A DNA stretch of 64,000 nucleotides from Burkholderiaceae bacterium (GTDB lineage: Bacteria; Pseudomonadota; Gammaproteobacteria; Burkholderiales; Burkholderiaceae). The translations under genes and the position numbers were made by a program. The DNA is taken from positions 62,001 through 126,000 of the forward strand of contig CANJBQ010000001.1 of assembly GCA_947472645.1 (NCBI GenBank). The letters run 5' to 3'. Below are positions 18,383-27,059 of the stretch, piece by piece (position 1 is the first letter of the stretch; every line of letters begins with the position of its first letter). The notes beneath the pieces are model-generated. The model was given only the letters and a program-made list of their open reading frames with translations, was not told the origin of the DNA and searched no databases.

Positions 18383-19321
18383 ATGAAAAAATTAAACATA
18401 GCTACCCTAGGAATGCCTGCGGATTATCCATCGAGTCTGATTCCTATTATCATACGTGATTTAGGATATGAAACAGTTTGGACATCGCAACTTGATGCTG
18501 ACATCCTTGTTTATGGGCCATTCTTTCAAAAAACCAAGCCCTATCGTTGGCTTCCTAAGCCTCTAAGACCTCTTACGAATCTATTTCATCCGACATGGAT
18601 GAAAAGATGGAATCCGCCAATCACGTTGTTTCAGACTGGTGAAAATGTTCGTCATGATACTGTGAATACTGACTATGCTATTTCTTTTGATTTCACGAAA
18701 GATGAAAAACATTTTAGATTTCCTTATTGGATGGAAATGGTGGATTGGTCGCATGAAGGAATTATTGGAAATGCCAACCCGCGTTTTGGAAAATTATTAT
18801 CCCTTCATGACATGACGAAGCCCCTAGGAAGTGAATTTCTTAAGCGCAACATGAAAGCTGCTTTTATTACATCACATTTGAATGAGCCTAGAAAAACATT
18901 ATGGAATGCCATTACTAAGATAATTGAGGTGGAGGGCTTTGGCCCTTACTTTAATCATGAAATAAAGAACCATCATGAAAGTAGATTTAATAAGATAGAA
19001 GTATTAAGTCATTTCACATTTAATCTTTGTCCTGAAAATGGTTTATATCCAGGCTATTACACGGAAAAAATACCTGAGGCTTTTTTATCTGGATGTCTTC
19101 CACTGACGTGGGTAGATTCCAATGTCGGTGTTGATTTTAATCCTTTAGCAATGATTAATTTACAGACGATGATGGGAAATAATTTTGAGGGATTAAAAAA
19201 AATTCTTACCGATAAAGAAAAATTAAAAATATTTGCTGAACAACCTTTGTTAATCAAAAAACCAAGTATTGAGCCATTGAAACAATTTCTACGGAAGATA
19301 CTGAGCGATACGCTATCCTAA
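18383..19321 (+). CDS. GT10-family fucosyltransferase-like protein
   Basis: A 312-residue protein whose C-terminal half has the GT10 hallmark: FNLCPEN (213-219) followed by YYTEKIPEAFLSGCLPL (225-241). It matches the pattern FxLxFEN...Y(V/I)TEK...GxVPV that binds GDP-fucose in alpha-1,3-fucosyltransferases. The N-terminal half is less conserved, as is usual. GDP-L-fucose is made by gmd and fcl in the same window, which supports the call. It is a single-gene unit between minus-strand neighbours, ending three bases before the stop of the convergent GT25 gene. Linkage and acceptor are unknown. Confidence 0.75.
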   Translation: MKKLNIATLGMPADYPSSLIPIIIRDLGYETVWTSQLDADILVYGPFFQKTKPYRWLPKPLRPLTNLFHPTWMKRWNPPITLFQTGENVRHDTVNTDYAISFDFTKDEKHFRFPYWMEMVDWSHEGIIGNANPRFGKLLSLHDMTKPLGSEFLKRNMKAAFITSHLNEPRKTLWNAITKIIEVEGFGPYFNHEIKNHHESRFNKIEVLSHFTFNLCPENGLYPGYYTEKIPEAFLSGCLPLTWVDSNVGVDFNPLAMINLQTMMGNNFEGLKKILTDKEKLKIFAEQPLLIKKPSIEPLKQFLRKILSDTLS

Positions 19322-19324
19322 TTT

Positions 19325-20050
19325 TTAAGGGAACCATGGCTCATTCGAGAATGTTCTATCAATCACCCTATTCAATGAGCGAATAATCTTTTTCACACCC
19401 TTCATTGGGCTTCTATCATTCGGGCGATCTGAAATGGTTGAATCTATACCTAAGACATCAACCGGATAAGGTTTAATTGCTAGCATGCGAATAGAGTGTT
19501 TTCTTTGGTGCTCTAAGTAATGGTCAAGGGGCTCATAAATATGACCAGAGTACCTAAGCAGTAGTTGAGCTGCTGCGGGTTTGAGTATATAAGCTGTTGC
19601 ACCCAGTGGATCACTACCATTGTAAACCAATGAATATTGCCCATATGCTTGAATAAGATGATCAGATGATCTCATCAGTGCTTGTAAGCGAACCAAATCC
19701 CAATCCTCTGATCTACAAAGCAGGAGATCAATTATTTCTTCAAAATGTGATGATAATGTAAAGTCATCTTCCAAAATAAGTGTTGGTAAATTTTTATTAA
19801 TACAATATTGCCAAGCCTTTTGATGCGAAAGAAAACACCCAATTTCATTGGGAGTTAATTGAAACCCTAATAATTTTTGAACTTCTTTCGGCAAATATTG
19901 TGGGATAGGGAATGTTAGTTTGCGACCATCAACCGCCTCTAAAAAACTCCATTCAAGATTAGTATTCAATAGCTCTTTTTTCACATTTTCCTGACGATCT
20001 AAAGACTGAGGAAGTGAAATAACGAAGGTTTGCAGTGAATGGGGGGGCAT
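19325..20050 (-). CDS. GT25-family LPS glycosyltransferase
   Basis: A 241-residue member of glycosyltransferase family 25 (Lex2B/LgtB type). It shows FVISLPQSLDRQENVKKEL, LTPNEIGCFLSHQKAWQ, LILEDDF with the catalytic acidic cluster, YILKPAAAQLLL and EPLDHYLEHQR. I start it at ATG 20050; a TTG at 20089 would add 13 residues of unlike composition. The codons right after the ATG are CCC CCC C, a seven-C run (20041-20047) of the kind that causes phase variation in pathogens. Slippage there would abolish the protein. No good ribosome binding site is visible before either start. Confidence 0.82.
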   Translation of the reverse strand: MPPHSLQTFVISLPQSLDRQENVKKELLNTNLEWSFLEAVDGRKLTFPIPQYLPKEVQKLLGFQLTPNEIGCFLSHQKAWQYCINKNLPTLILEDDFTLSSHFEEIIDLLLCRSEDWDLVRLQALMRSSDHLIQAYGQYSLVYNGSDPLGATAYILKPAAAQLLLRYSGHIYEPLDHYLEHQRKHSIRMLAIKPYPVDVLGIDSTISDRPNDRSPMKGVKKIIRSLNRVIDRTFSNEPWFP

Positions 20051-20171
20051 AATTATAAGTTTATATATTAATACATTTTTATTGAACAAAGTAAATGTTA
20101 ATATTCTTATATCTAAAATATTTAGTTAAGCGCTTCATTCAGGGAGAGTAGTTCTCGCTATCATATAAAAA

Positions 20172-20951
20172 ATGTTTATAAATACTAAGTCATTGCCACC
20201 AGTTGTATTAAGCTCTTCCGTTAATGTAATGGATCAATCCGTTGCTTTAACGGATACGGGCGAGCGTATTCGGTTTACTCTAGAGTCAATTCGGCAATGG
20301 CTTCATATCTCGTCAGAAATAAAATTGGTTATTTGTGATGGATCAGGATTTGACTTTACTGAAATTCTTACAAAAGAATTTCCTCAGGCGATGCATGCCC
20401 AACAGATTGAATGTTTATTTTTCATGAATGATCAGGCTATGGTTGCTAAATATGGCAGGGGTTATGGGGAGGGAGAAATCATGAACTACGCCCTAACCAA
20501 CTCACAAAAACTCCGGCAAGTAGACTGGTTTTGTAAATGCACCGGCAAACTATGGGTGGATAACTTTTTTGATTGTCTTGCCGAGTGGAATGGCCGCTTT
20601 CTATGTCAAGCGCATTTTGCTGGCGTATTTTCATTGAAAAAAACAAGCTTTGAGTATGTAGATACACGTTTTTATATTGCCAATAAAGAACATTATGAAA
20701 AATATTTTTCACAGTTGCATTTACAAGTTGGGGGACATTTTCATTGTAGTATTGAAGACGTCTTTAAAAAAACCATTATTGAAAATAACCTAACATGCAG
20801 TTTATTTAAAACTTTTCCCTTGGTGCGAGGTGTGGGAGGAGCGTCTGGAAAATACTACAAAGGCAACTTCATTCGTCGCAATAAAGATCGTTTGCGGTTA
20901 AAGCTAGTGCAAAACGATTCTAGATTTTCCCGATGGTTTAATTTAGGCTAA
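20172..20951 (+). CDS. Uncharacterised protein, possible glycosyltransferase
   Basis: A 259-residue protein without membrane segments. The opening VVLSSSVNVMD and KLVICDGSGF resemble the first strands of a GT-A fold, and KYGRGYGEGEIMNYAL followed by WFCKCTGKLWVDNF resembles GT proteins with a KxTGR motif after a GEG helix. I cannot place it in a numbered family. Its 3' end overlaps the convergent ligase-like gene by 14 bases. Location among LPS genes supports a transferase role, by inference only. Confidence 0.55.
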   Translation: MFINTKSLPPVVLSSSVNVMDQSVALTDTGERIRFTLESIRQWLHISSEIKLVICDGSGFDFTEILTKEFPQAMHAQQIECLFFMNDQAMVAKYGRGYGEGEIMNYALTNSQKLRQVDWFCKCTGKLWVDNFFDCLAEWNGRFLCQAHFAGVFSLKKTSFEYVDTRFYIANKEHYEKYFSQLHLQVGGHFHCSIEDVFKKTIIENNLTCSLFKTFPLVRGVGGASGKYYKGNFIRRNKDRLRLKLVQNDSRFSRWFNLG

Positions 20952-22305
20952 TTTGATCTGAGTTTTTAAATAGCAGAAGACTACTGAGTAGGCACAGGGT
21001 GAATATTTGCATCTCCAGCACTTGGTCTTGTTGAGCGGAATCAAATAGAGATCGCACGATCCATATCAAGCTGAGTGAACATAAAGCAACGCCGTAAGGG
21101 TTAATATCCGTAGATTTCTGAAAGCTAGCCCCAAGACCTTGCTTGATAAACTGACATAACACCAAAAAATATAAAGTGGCACCGATCACCCCAATTGCAA
21201 GGCTAGTATCTAGCCAGCCATTATGAGCACTTGTTAATTGAATCTTTGCCGGGTGCCCACACGCTTGCTCAAGAGCTTTGACGTAAGCTCGTCGTGCTTG
21301 ATCAATACCCATCCAGTGTTGGGGAATTAATTGAATCGCTGACCTTGCTGCCATCACCCTAGCAGCATCCCCATCTTTAACAGATTCTAAAAAAGCCTTA
21401 ATTTGAGGCGTTATTTCAACGCCATCTTGTTGGAGTGTTTTTTCTAAAGCCTCAGCACCTTCACAATTGATGTTTAAGGCGTCACCTTCAAATCCCATTT
21501 CAATGCGTGATAAGGTACCACCCCAGCGTTCAGGTTGGAAATACATTGCGAATTGATAAGCACTCAGCATTAAAATCACCATAGCAAAGAGGTATAAAAG
21601 GAGATTCTTTAAAGAAAAGTGAGCACGATGTCGGGTCATTACACCGAGAAAAAAGACGACGCCTAGTGAAATAAAGACAAAGAGTGTCCCACCCCTGCTG
21701 CTGGCAATCAGTGGCGACAGTAGACAAACGGCCAATAAAAATAATGACAAGCGCTTATCAAGTAATGATTTAGCTTGAAAAATTAGGAAAACACCGACAA
21801 AGATAGTGGCATGAATTGAGGTGTAGGCTAAGTCTCCATGCGTTTTATTAATCCCCCAATATCCAAAGGGAATTTGATGTAATCCAACACCTTTGATCAG
21901 ACATAAAGTTAGATGAATCAGAAGGGGTATAGCAAATAAAAATCCTAAAAAAAGATTTAGGCGTTCAAATTTGATCGAGGCCAATATAAAACCACAGCCC
22001 ACACCTAAAAAAGCGAAAAGGATGAATTTCAGCCATTCCGATTTGAAATTATGAAAAGATACTGCATAATCGGTTGAAAAGAAAACCAATTGAACAATCA
22101 GATAAATGAATAAGAGAGCTAAGGTTATATGACTTTTAAAAAATAATCCCCAATCTGGCTTTGAGATGATCACTATCACTAACAGCAAAAACGCGGAAAA
22201 ATAGCGTAAAGCAATCGTATCAGGGATATTCCAAAGAGGTAGTAATAAAGACAACAGTATCAAAAAGACTATCAAAGCAGGGCGATAGCGAGTAATAATA
22301 GTCAT
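20938..22305 (-). CDS. O-antigen ligase family membrane protein (second copy)
   Basis: A polytopic protein of 455 residues from ATG 22305, with about ten to twelve membrane segments and a periplasmic loop around residues 265-375. It ends with QLTSAHNGWLDTSLAIGVIG, the same His-x(3-5)-Leu-Asp pattern as the ligase-like protein at 15303. I prefer 22305 because the longer frame to a TTG at 22389 would overlap the divergent gene by 44 bases and add a weak extra hydrophobic stretch. A typical locus has one ligase and one polymerase; these two may fill those roles. Confidence 0.75.
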   Translation of the reverse strand: MTIITRYRPALIVFLILLSLLLPLWNIPDTIALRYFSAFLLLVIVIISKPDWGLFFKSHITLALLFIYLIVQLVFFSTDYAVSFHNFKSEWLKFILFAFLGVGCGFILASIKFERLNLFLGFLFAIPLLIHLTLCLIKGVGLHQIPFGYWGINKTHGDLAYTSIHATIFVGVFLIFQAKSLLDKRLSLFLLAVCLLSPLIASSRGGTLFVFISLGVVFFLGVMTRHRAHFSLKNLLLYLFAMVILMLSAYQFAMYFQPERWGGTLSRIEMGFEGDALNINCEGAEALEKTLQQDGVEITPQIKAFLESVKDGDAARVMAARSAIQLIPQHWMGIDQARRAYVKALEQACGHPAKIQLTSAHNGWLDTSLAIGVIGATLYFLVLCQFIKQGLGASFQKSTDINPYGVALCSLSLIWIVRSLFDSAQQDQVLEMQIFTLCLLSSLLLFKNSDQISLN

Positions 22306-22345
22306 TTTAAGAAGAAAGAAAAATGCAATTGAAGAGACCTTTGCT

Positions 22346-23296
22346 ATGAAGAGCATCACCAACATCAATGCATTAGAGCTGAACTTCAAACACTCTGGTC
22401 GACTAGGGGATATTGTATATGCTTTACCTTTAGTGAAGCAAATCGCTCAGTTGCAAGGTCTCAGCGCCAACTTTTATATCTTAAATGACCACCAGATTGA
22501 TGTAAAAAAAAGTGCCTACCATCCAGGGATGGGGCTGAAGGTTAGCCAGTCATTATTTGACTATATTGCGCCACTTCTCAAGTCACAAGCGTATATTCAG
22601 AGCGTTATTTACTGTGCGACACAACAATTACCAAAGGAATTCATTGATTTAGATAGTTTTAATTTTATGGGATTGAACCTGAGGGCATCAGGAAATCAAG
22701 TGTGGTATCGAAAAGCGTTTGGAATTCCAGTACCGATAGAAAAGCAATGGATTGAGTTAGATCATATAGATGTAGATGACTCTCCACCATATATTGCACA
22801 CGATATTTTGGTGAATAAATCAACGCGTTTTTATAATGAAAAAATCAACTATGGTTTTTTAAATGAGTTTGAACATGTCGGATTTGTGGGTTTAGAGATC
22901 GAATTTGAAGATTTTAAAAAGCGCCATCAGTTATCTCATATCGAGCATGTGCCAACCAAATCCGCTTTAGAGTTTGCAAAACTGATCAATAGTGCAAGAA
23001 TGTTTCTAGGTAATCAATCCTTAGGATTTGCCATTGCGGAGGGTTTAAAAGTGGCTCGAGCCGTAGAGGTCTATGAACCCGTACCGGTGGTTATACCGAT
23101 TGGAGGGCATTGTATTGAATATGTGAACACCCATCAGGCCCAAGCATTTGTAGAGCAATTCTTTCAAAGATCGCTCAACAAAACTTTTCAGGATCATCCT
23201 GGCAGTTTTGTTGAGAGTATTCTTAATCCAAAAAAAATCAAATTAAAACGGCGTATTTTAAATGCGCTGGGATTTAAGCGATACCAATCGTTATAA
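22346..23296 (+). CDS. GT9/heptosyltransferase-like protein
   Basis: A 316-residue protein with HSGRLGDIVYALPLVKQI at about residues 15-32, the GDxxxxLP signature of the N-terminal GT9 domain, and ARMFLGNQSLGFAIAEGLKVARAVEVYEP, the C-terminal nucleotide-sugar site of heptosyltransferase-like GT-B folds. It is shorter and more divergent than WaaC and may be a glycosyltransferase with another donor. A GAAGAG ribosome binding site lies at 22331-22336. Its start faces the divergent ligase-like gene. Confidence 0.62.
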   Translation: MKSITNINALELNFKHSGRLGDIVYALPLVKQIAQLQGLSANFYILNDHQIDVKKSAYHPGMGLKVSQSLFDYIAPLLKSQAYIQSVIYCATQQLPKEFIDLDSFNFMGLNLRASGNQVWYRKAFGIPVPIEKQWIELDHIDVDDSPPYIAHDILVNKSTRFYNEKINYGFLNEFEHVGFVGLEIEFEDFKKRHQLSHIEHVPTKSALEFAKLINSARMFLGNQSLGFAIAEGLKVARAVEVYEPVPVVIPIGGHCIEYVNTHQAQAFVEQFFQRSLNKTFQDHPGSFVESILNPKKIKLKRRILNALGFKRYQSL

Positions 23297-23330
23297 AAAT
23301 GTTGAACAAAGTTGATAAAGGTTTCTATCG

Positions 23331-24302
23331 ATGATCGATTTATGTGTTTTGGGATATGGGCAATTTGGTGAAACAACCCAACAATGTCTGAAGTCCTTAA
23401 TACCTCAGGCACAAGAGATAGGTGCGATCGTTCATGTCTTAGATAATGGATCTCCAGATGATAGCGCCTTGTTACAAAAAAACTTCTGTATATCATTCCC
23501 GGAAGTGCAGAGCAGCTACTCGGATATCAATTTAGGCTACGCTGGTGGCATGAATCAGATGGCTCTTAAAGGTTCTGGTCAGTGGTTGGTGCTCGTTGGT
23601 AGTGACACTATTTTTACCTCAGAGTCATTAAAACGACTAGACCAGGCTCTGCAAAAAGTACCTCAAGAAGTCGGTATTGTTGGACCAGTCACCAACTCCG
23701 CGGGAACCGCGCAGTCGTTGACATCTCTTGGGGTTGATATCGATCAAGTTTTAGCTAATGCACCAACTTTCTTTGGTCATTCTACTAGCCTCGTTTTACC
23801 TTTATACCGTGCGGATTTTTTTTGTGTCGCCATACGCAGAACTTTATGGAATACCTTGCAAGGATTAGATCCTATCTATGGATTAGGTTACTACGAAGAC
23901 TTTGATTTTTCCATGAGAGCTAAAAAAATTGGCTTTCAATGTGCGATGGTAGAGGATGCATTAGTGTTCCATCAAGGCAGCGCTAGCTTTAAGAAATCTG
24001 ATGAACAGCGAAAACTACTTAAAAAAAATAAAAAAATCTTTTTACAAAGGTTTCCTGAGGCAGAAATGCGTCATATCCGACTGGATAACTATAAAACGAT
24101 ACAGTACCTATTAGATTTAAATACGGATTCATTCGACATTCATCAACGACAAGCCATCATCAAACATCTTCAGTTAAGAATCGATTCCTTGTCTGAACAT
24201 CAACCCAAAGGTTGGATCAAAAGAACTCTCTGGAAACAAAGAGTTCAGTCATTAAGGGACCAATATCAAAGCTGGTTAGAAGCTAATTCATCGCTTAAAT
24301 AA
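23331..24302 (+). CDS. Family 2 glycosyltransferase (rhamnosyltransferase-like)
   Basis: A 323-residue GT2 enzyme. VHVLDNGSPDDSALL and INLGYAGGMNQ are typical of rhamnosyltransferase-type GT2 enzymes; LVLVGSDTIFT sits in the metal-site position, with SDT in place of DxD; YYEDFDFSMRAKKIGFQ and ALVFHQGSAS are the acceptor-binding ED and the late His motif. dTDP-rhamnose from rfbBDAC is a plausible donor. It follows the GT9-like gene by 34 bases. Its 3' end overlaps the convergent gene by 15 bases. Confidence 0.78.
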   Translation: MIDLCVLGYGQFGETTQQCLKSLIPQAQEIGAIVHVLDNGSPDDSALLQKNFCISFPEVQSSYSDINLGYAGGMNQMALKGSGQWLVLVGSDTIFTSESLKRLDQALQKVPQEVGIVGPVTNSAGTAQSLTSLGVDIDQVLANAPTFFGHSTSLVLPLYRADFFCVAIRRTLWNTLQGLDPIYGLGYYEDFDFSMRAKKIGFQCAMVEDALVFHQGSASFKKSDEQRKLLKKNKKIFLQRFPEAEMRHIRLDNYKTIQYLLDLNTDSFDIHQRQAIIKHLQLRIDSLSEHQPKGWIKRTLWKQRVQSLRDQYQSWLEANSSLK

Positions 24303-25145
24303 AGATTCCAGCGTTTTGATGGATTGTGGATGCCCATAGGATTTTGGTAAATAGTACCGTGGAGGGCTATAGATAGATAATATCTCTTTAGGAACGTCCG
24401 AAAAAAGCTCTATAAATTGATTCTGTACGAAAAATGCATTTGATCCAGTTGCTGAATTACAGCAAATTAAGGTGTAGTCATAAGCGCTAAATACATCGAC
24501 AAAACTAGTTAGGGAGGCTCCAAAATAGTCATCACCTGACCATTGATGAGCATCGTTATAGTCAATTTCAAATTGAATCGGCGGAATAAATTTAGCGTTA
24601 TATTCCACAATAAAAAGCTTCGGTTGAATATTGTTCTTTAGGAGCGATCGAACAAAGTGAATATCATTGCCATCCAAATCTAAAGAAATGACATCAATTG
24701 ACTTCGCATTTAATTGCTGCATTGCGCTATGCGCAATAGGAACAATATTGGCATTAGTGACCCACTCTTTAAGATATGTAAAGTGTTGGTTGTTCGGTGT
24801 AGAGAACTTGAGGTCACCGCCGCCGACCCAGAATCCTTTCCAGCCCAAAGCGACGAGGATCAGCGTTAAATTTTCAGTACCATCAGCAACGCCAAACTCA
24901 GCAAAAACACCATGGTCGATTTGCCCTAATCTTTTTAAAATTTCTAATGTAATACCATCCTCTTCATTTTGAGAGAAGCATTTTGCACCAAATCGATTGA
25001 GTGGGTTGACATGTTTAGCCATCGAAGACGTTGAGCTCTCCAATAAGTAAAGATCTTTAAAAGCATTCAACTCACGTGTTAATTCGCGTATATTGGCTCG
25101 ACTAGAGGGCTTTGACTTAAACAGTTTGTGAAATAATTTTTTCAT
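24288..25145 (-). CDS. FkbM-like methyltransferase-fold protein
   Basis: A 285-residue protein. FSQNEEDGITLEIL precedes VFAEFGVADGTENLT, which occupies the SAM-binding motif I position, and ISLDLDGNDIHFVRSLL matches the motif IDIDGxE/N of FkbM-like proteins. A long frame begins further upstream, but ATG 25145 overlaps the stop of the upstream FkbM gene as ATGA, so that is the likely start. The pair is probably translationally coupled. O-methylation of a sugar or glycan is the best guess; the FGVADGTEN motif is variant. Confidence 0.65.
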   Translation of the reverse strand: MKKLFHKLFKSKPSSRANIRELTRELNAFKDLYLLESSTSSMAKHVNPLNRFGAKCFSQNEEDGITLEILKRLGQIDHGVFAEFGVADGTENLTLILVALGWKGFWVGGGDLKFSTPNNQHFTYLKEWVTNANIVPIAHSAMQQLNAKSIDVISLDLDGNDIHFVRSLLKNNIQPKLFIVEYNAKFIPPIQFEIDYNDAHQWSGDDYFGASLTSFVDVFSAYDYTLICCNSATGSNAFFVQNQFIELFSDVPKEILSIYSPPRYYLPKSYGHPQSIKTLESLFKR

Positions 25146-26074
25146 GAATCGATCCTCTGCCGCATTAAAAGGTCTTTTGGAGCGCAAATAAAATTCCTAT
25201 AGACAGGATGCATTTCTGTCATTATTGGCCAAAATTGCAACTCTCTTGCTTCACCTTGTAAAAACTTTAAGAGGCGTCGGATGATGGGCATTCGCATATT
25301 CGGGGTTGTTTTAATTCTCGGATTGTAAACATCGTAATCATATTTCTGTAAAAGGCTTTGTAGCTTCTTTGGGAATTCAAGATTATGACTTTCAAACACA
25401 ATCGCAATCGATTTCTTTTCAAAATGCCTCTCCAGAACGGTCATTAACGTATCGATGAACTTACCATCTTGACCCTCGATATCAATCTTAATGACTAGAG
25501 AAGATTCATCATTTAGATGGTTGTCTTTAATAAAATCAACACTATTTTGTACCTTAATGGTTTGCACAAGATAATTTGAAGAATTAAATTCTTGATAACC
25601 ATCTTTATGAGCCAATTCTTGCGCACTGTATTCATTTTTTTGCAGCACAAAAGCCCCACCGAGATTCCCTTTAGGAATGTATAAATCCAATAATTCGTTA
25701 TCAGCGCCGATACCAATCTCATGAATTTCGAAATTACCCTCATTCAGAAGCGTATTTGTTCGAAGAATATTACAGGCAATAGGGTTGGGTTCGACGCAGA
25801 TTATTTTTTTGAAAAACGTGGCTACTTCTAATGAGATTAATCCAATATTTGCCCCCACATCTAAAAAACAATTGGGGAAATACTGCGATAAATAGATAAT
25901 AGATTCACTGACTTCTTCATCATGTTTAACGCCAATCAATGGATGATAAGAGATACCATCGTTGGGCTTGAGAAAATAGTTAATCTGTAGTGGAAATTTC
26001 TTCAATAGCTTTTTGATAACATACTGCCTCATTAATTGAGATCTAGACAATGTTGAAAGGGTTATTTTTTTCAT
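25142..26074 (-). CDS. FkbM-family methyltransferase
   Basis: A 310-residue SAM-dependent methyltransferase. CFLDVGANIGLISLEVA (about 69-85) is motif I, ICVEPNPIACNILRTN motif II, and LVIKIDIEGQDGKFIDTL the FkbM hallmark IKIDIEG. Such enzymes O-methylate sugars in polysaccharides and antibiotics. It lies between a DUF6492-type gene 17 bases upstream and the second FkbM-like gene that overlaps its 3' end, all on the minus strand, which suggests a three-gene unit. Methylated terminal sugars often cap O-antigen chains, but that role is inferred. Confidence 0.82.
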   Translation of the reverse strand: MKKITLSTLSRSQLMRQYVIKKLLKKFPLQINYFLKPNDGISYHPLIGVKHDEEVSESIIYLSQYFPNCFLDVGANIGLISLEVATFFKKIICVEPNPIACNILRTNTLLNEGNFEIHEIGIGADNELLDLYIPKGNLGGAFVLQKNEYSAQELAHKDGYQEFNSSNYLVQTIKVQNSVDFIKDNHLNDESSLVIKIDIEGQDGKFIDTLMTVLERHFEKKSIAIVFESHNLEFPKKLQSLLQKYDYDVYNPRIKTTPNMRMPIIRRLLKFLQGEARELQFWPIMTEMHPVYRNFICAPKDLLMRQRIDS

Positions 26075-26091
26075 GAGTGGTCGTTATTTCG

Positions 26092-26994
26092 TTATCTTTT
26101 GATGGCGGCTTTTATATTTTTCCAGTGCCTTGATGCCCAAGATTTTTTTGCAAAATTAGGCCTTAATGATTCGTCCCAATAGGATTGAACAACTTCACCG
26201 ATTATCCAATTTGTCCTTGTCATTAATTCGGGATGCTTTTTATAATAAGCTGCTTGCCAAGCATAATGGTAACAATGAAAAATGGGCTGTATGGGGCGCA
26301 GCTCTATTGATTGGTATTTGAGCAGCGTTTCACCATACCAGCGAATTTCTGAAGGAATGCGTGTAAATGCCTCCCAAATAGTTTCTTGATGGTCATGGAG
26401 ATGTTTTTCCAAGTCTTGCCACACTTTGACAGACCAAATCAAAGGGGCAGGACCAAAGTCATAATCTGCTCCCACACGCCCAAACTCCTCTTTAACGAGG
26501 GAGCTATCTTTTAAAAACAAGGTCTTTACGTTATGGTGGCCTAATTTTTCACTGAGATCCATGAGTTCACTGCCATCATGCATGATCGTAAAAGGGGTAT
26601 CTACACGGAAGAAAAAATCTCTTTGATAAAAAGATTTTGTGAAGTAGGCATCAGAATCTAATGCGAGGTAAGCCTCACAGGGTAACTTTTCCCAGGCTAT
26701 TGCCTTGATGACTTGCTGACTTATATACCCTTTTGTTGCATGATAAGTTGTCAATTGGGTCGGACGCCTTTGAGCAACAATAGATTCATCGGTGATGAGC
26801 TCGATTTTCCCCTGGTAGGATGACTTTAGCGTTTGAAAATCAATATATTCAAGAAAGAGATTAACATCTCTTTGCGGAACGGATAAGTAAAAGGGGATGA
26901 AGTCGACATTGTAGGCAATAACTGAGTCTAGCAATCGTTTGACGCGAAGTACATCGTCACGAAATGACTTACAAAAAAGAATAAATGTTCCCAT
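26092..26994 (-). CDS. DUF6492-type protein, putative glycosyltransferase
   Basis: A 300-residue protein beginning with FILFCKSFRDDVLRVKRLLDSV, then FIPFYLSVPQRDVNLF, an AYLALDSDAYFTKSF segment with a DSD motif where GT-A enzymes bind metal, and PAPLIWSVKVWQDLE. This matches the DUF6492 family, glycosyltransferase-like proteins of unknown specificity common in LPS loci. It is the first gene of the minus-strand unit with the two FkbM-like genes and is divergent from the GT4-like gene 65 bases away. Confidence 0.65.
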   Translation of the reverse strand: MGTFILFCKSFRDDVLRVKRLLDSVIAYNVDFIPFYLSVPQRDVNLFLEYIDFQTLKSSYQGKIELITDESIVAQRRPTQLTTYHATKGYISQQVIKAIAWEKLPCEAYLALDSDAYFTKSFYQRDFFFRVDTPFTIMHDGSELMDLSEKLGHHNVKTLFLKDSSLVKEEFGRVGADYDFGPAPLIWSVKVWQDLEKHLHDHQETIWEAFTRIPSEIRWYGETLLKYQSIELRPIQPIFHCYHYAWQAAYYKKHPELMTRTNWIIGEVVQSYWDESLRPNFAKKSWASRHWKNIKAAIKR

Positions 26995-27059
26995 AGGGTC
27001 AATCTTAATCGATAAGTAATTCTCCTTCAGCTGAATGGAGACTTCGCTACAATACCTTG

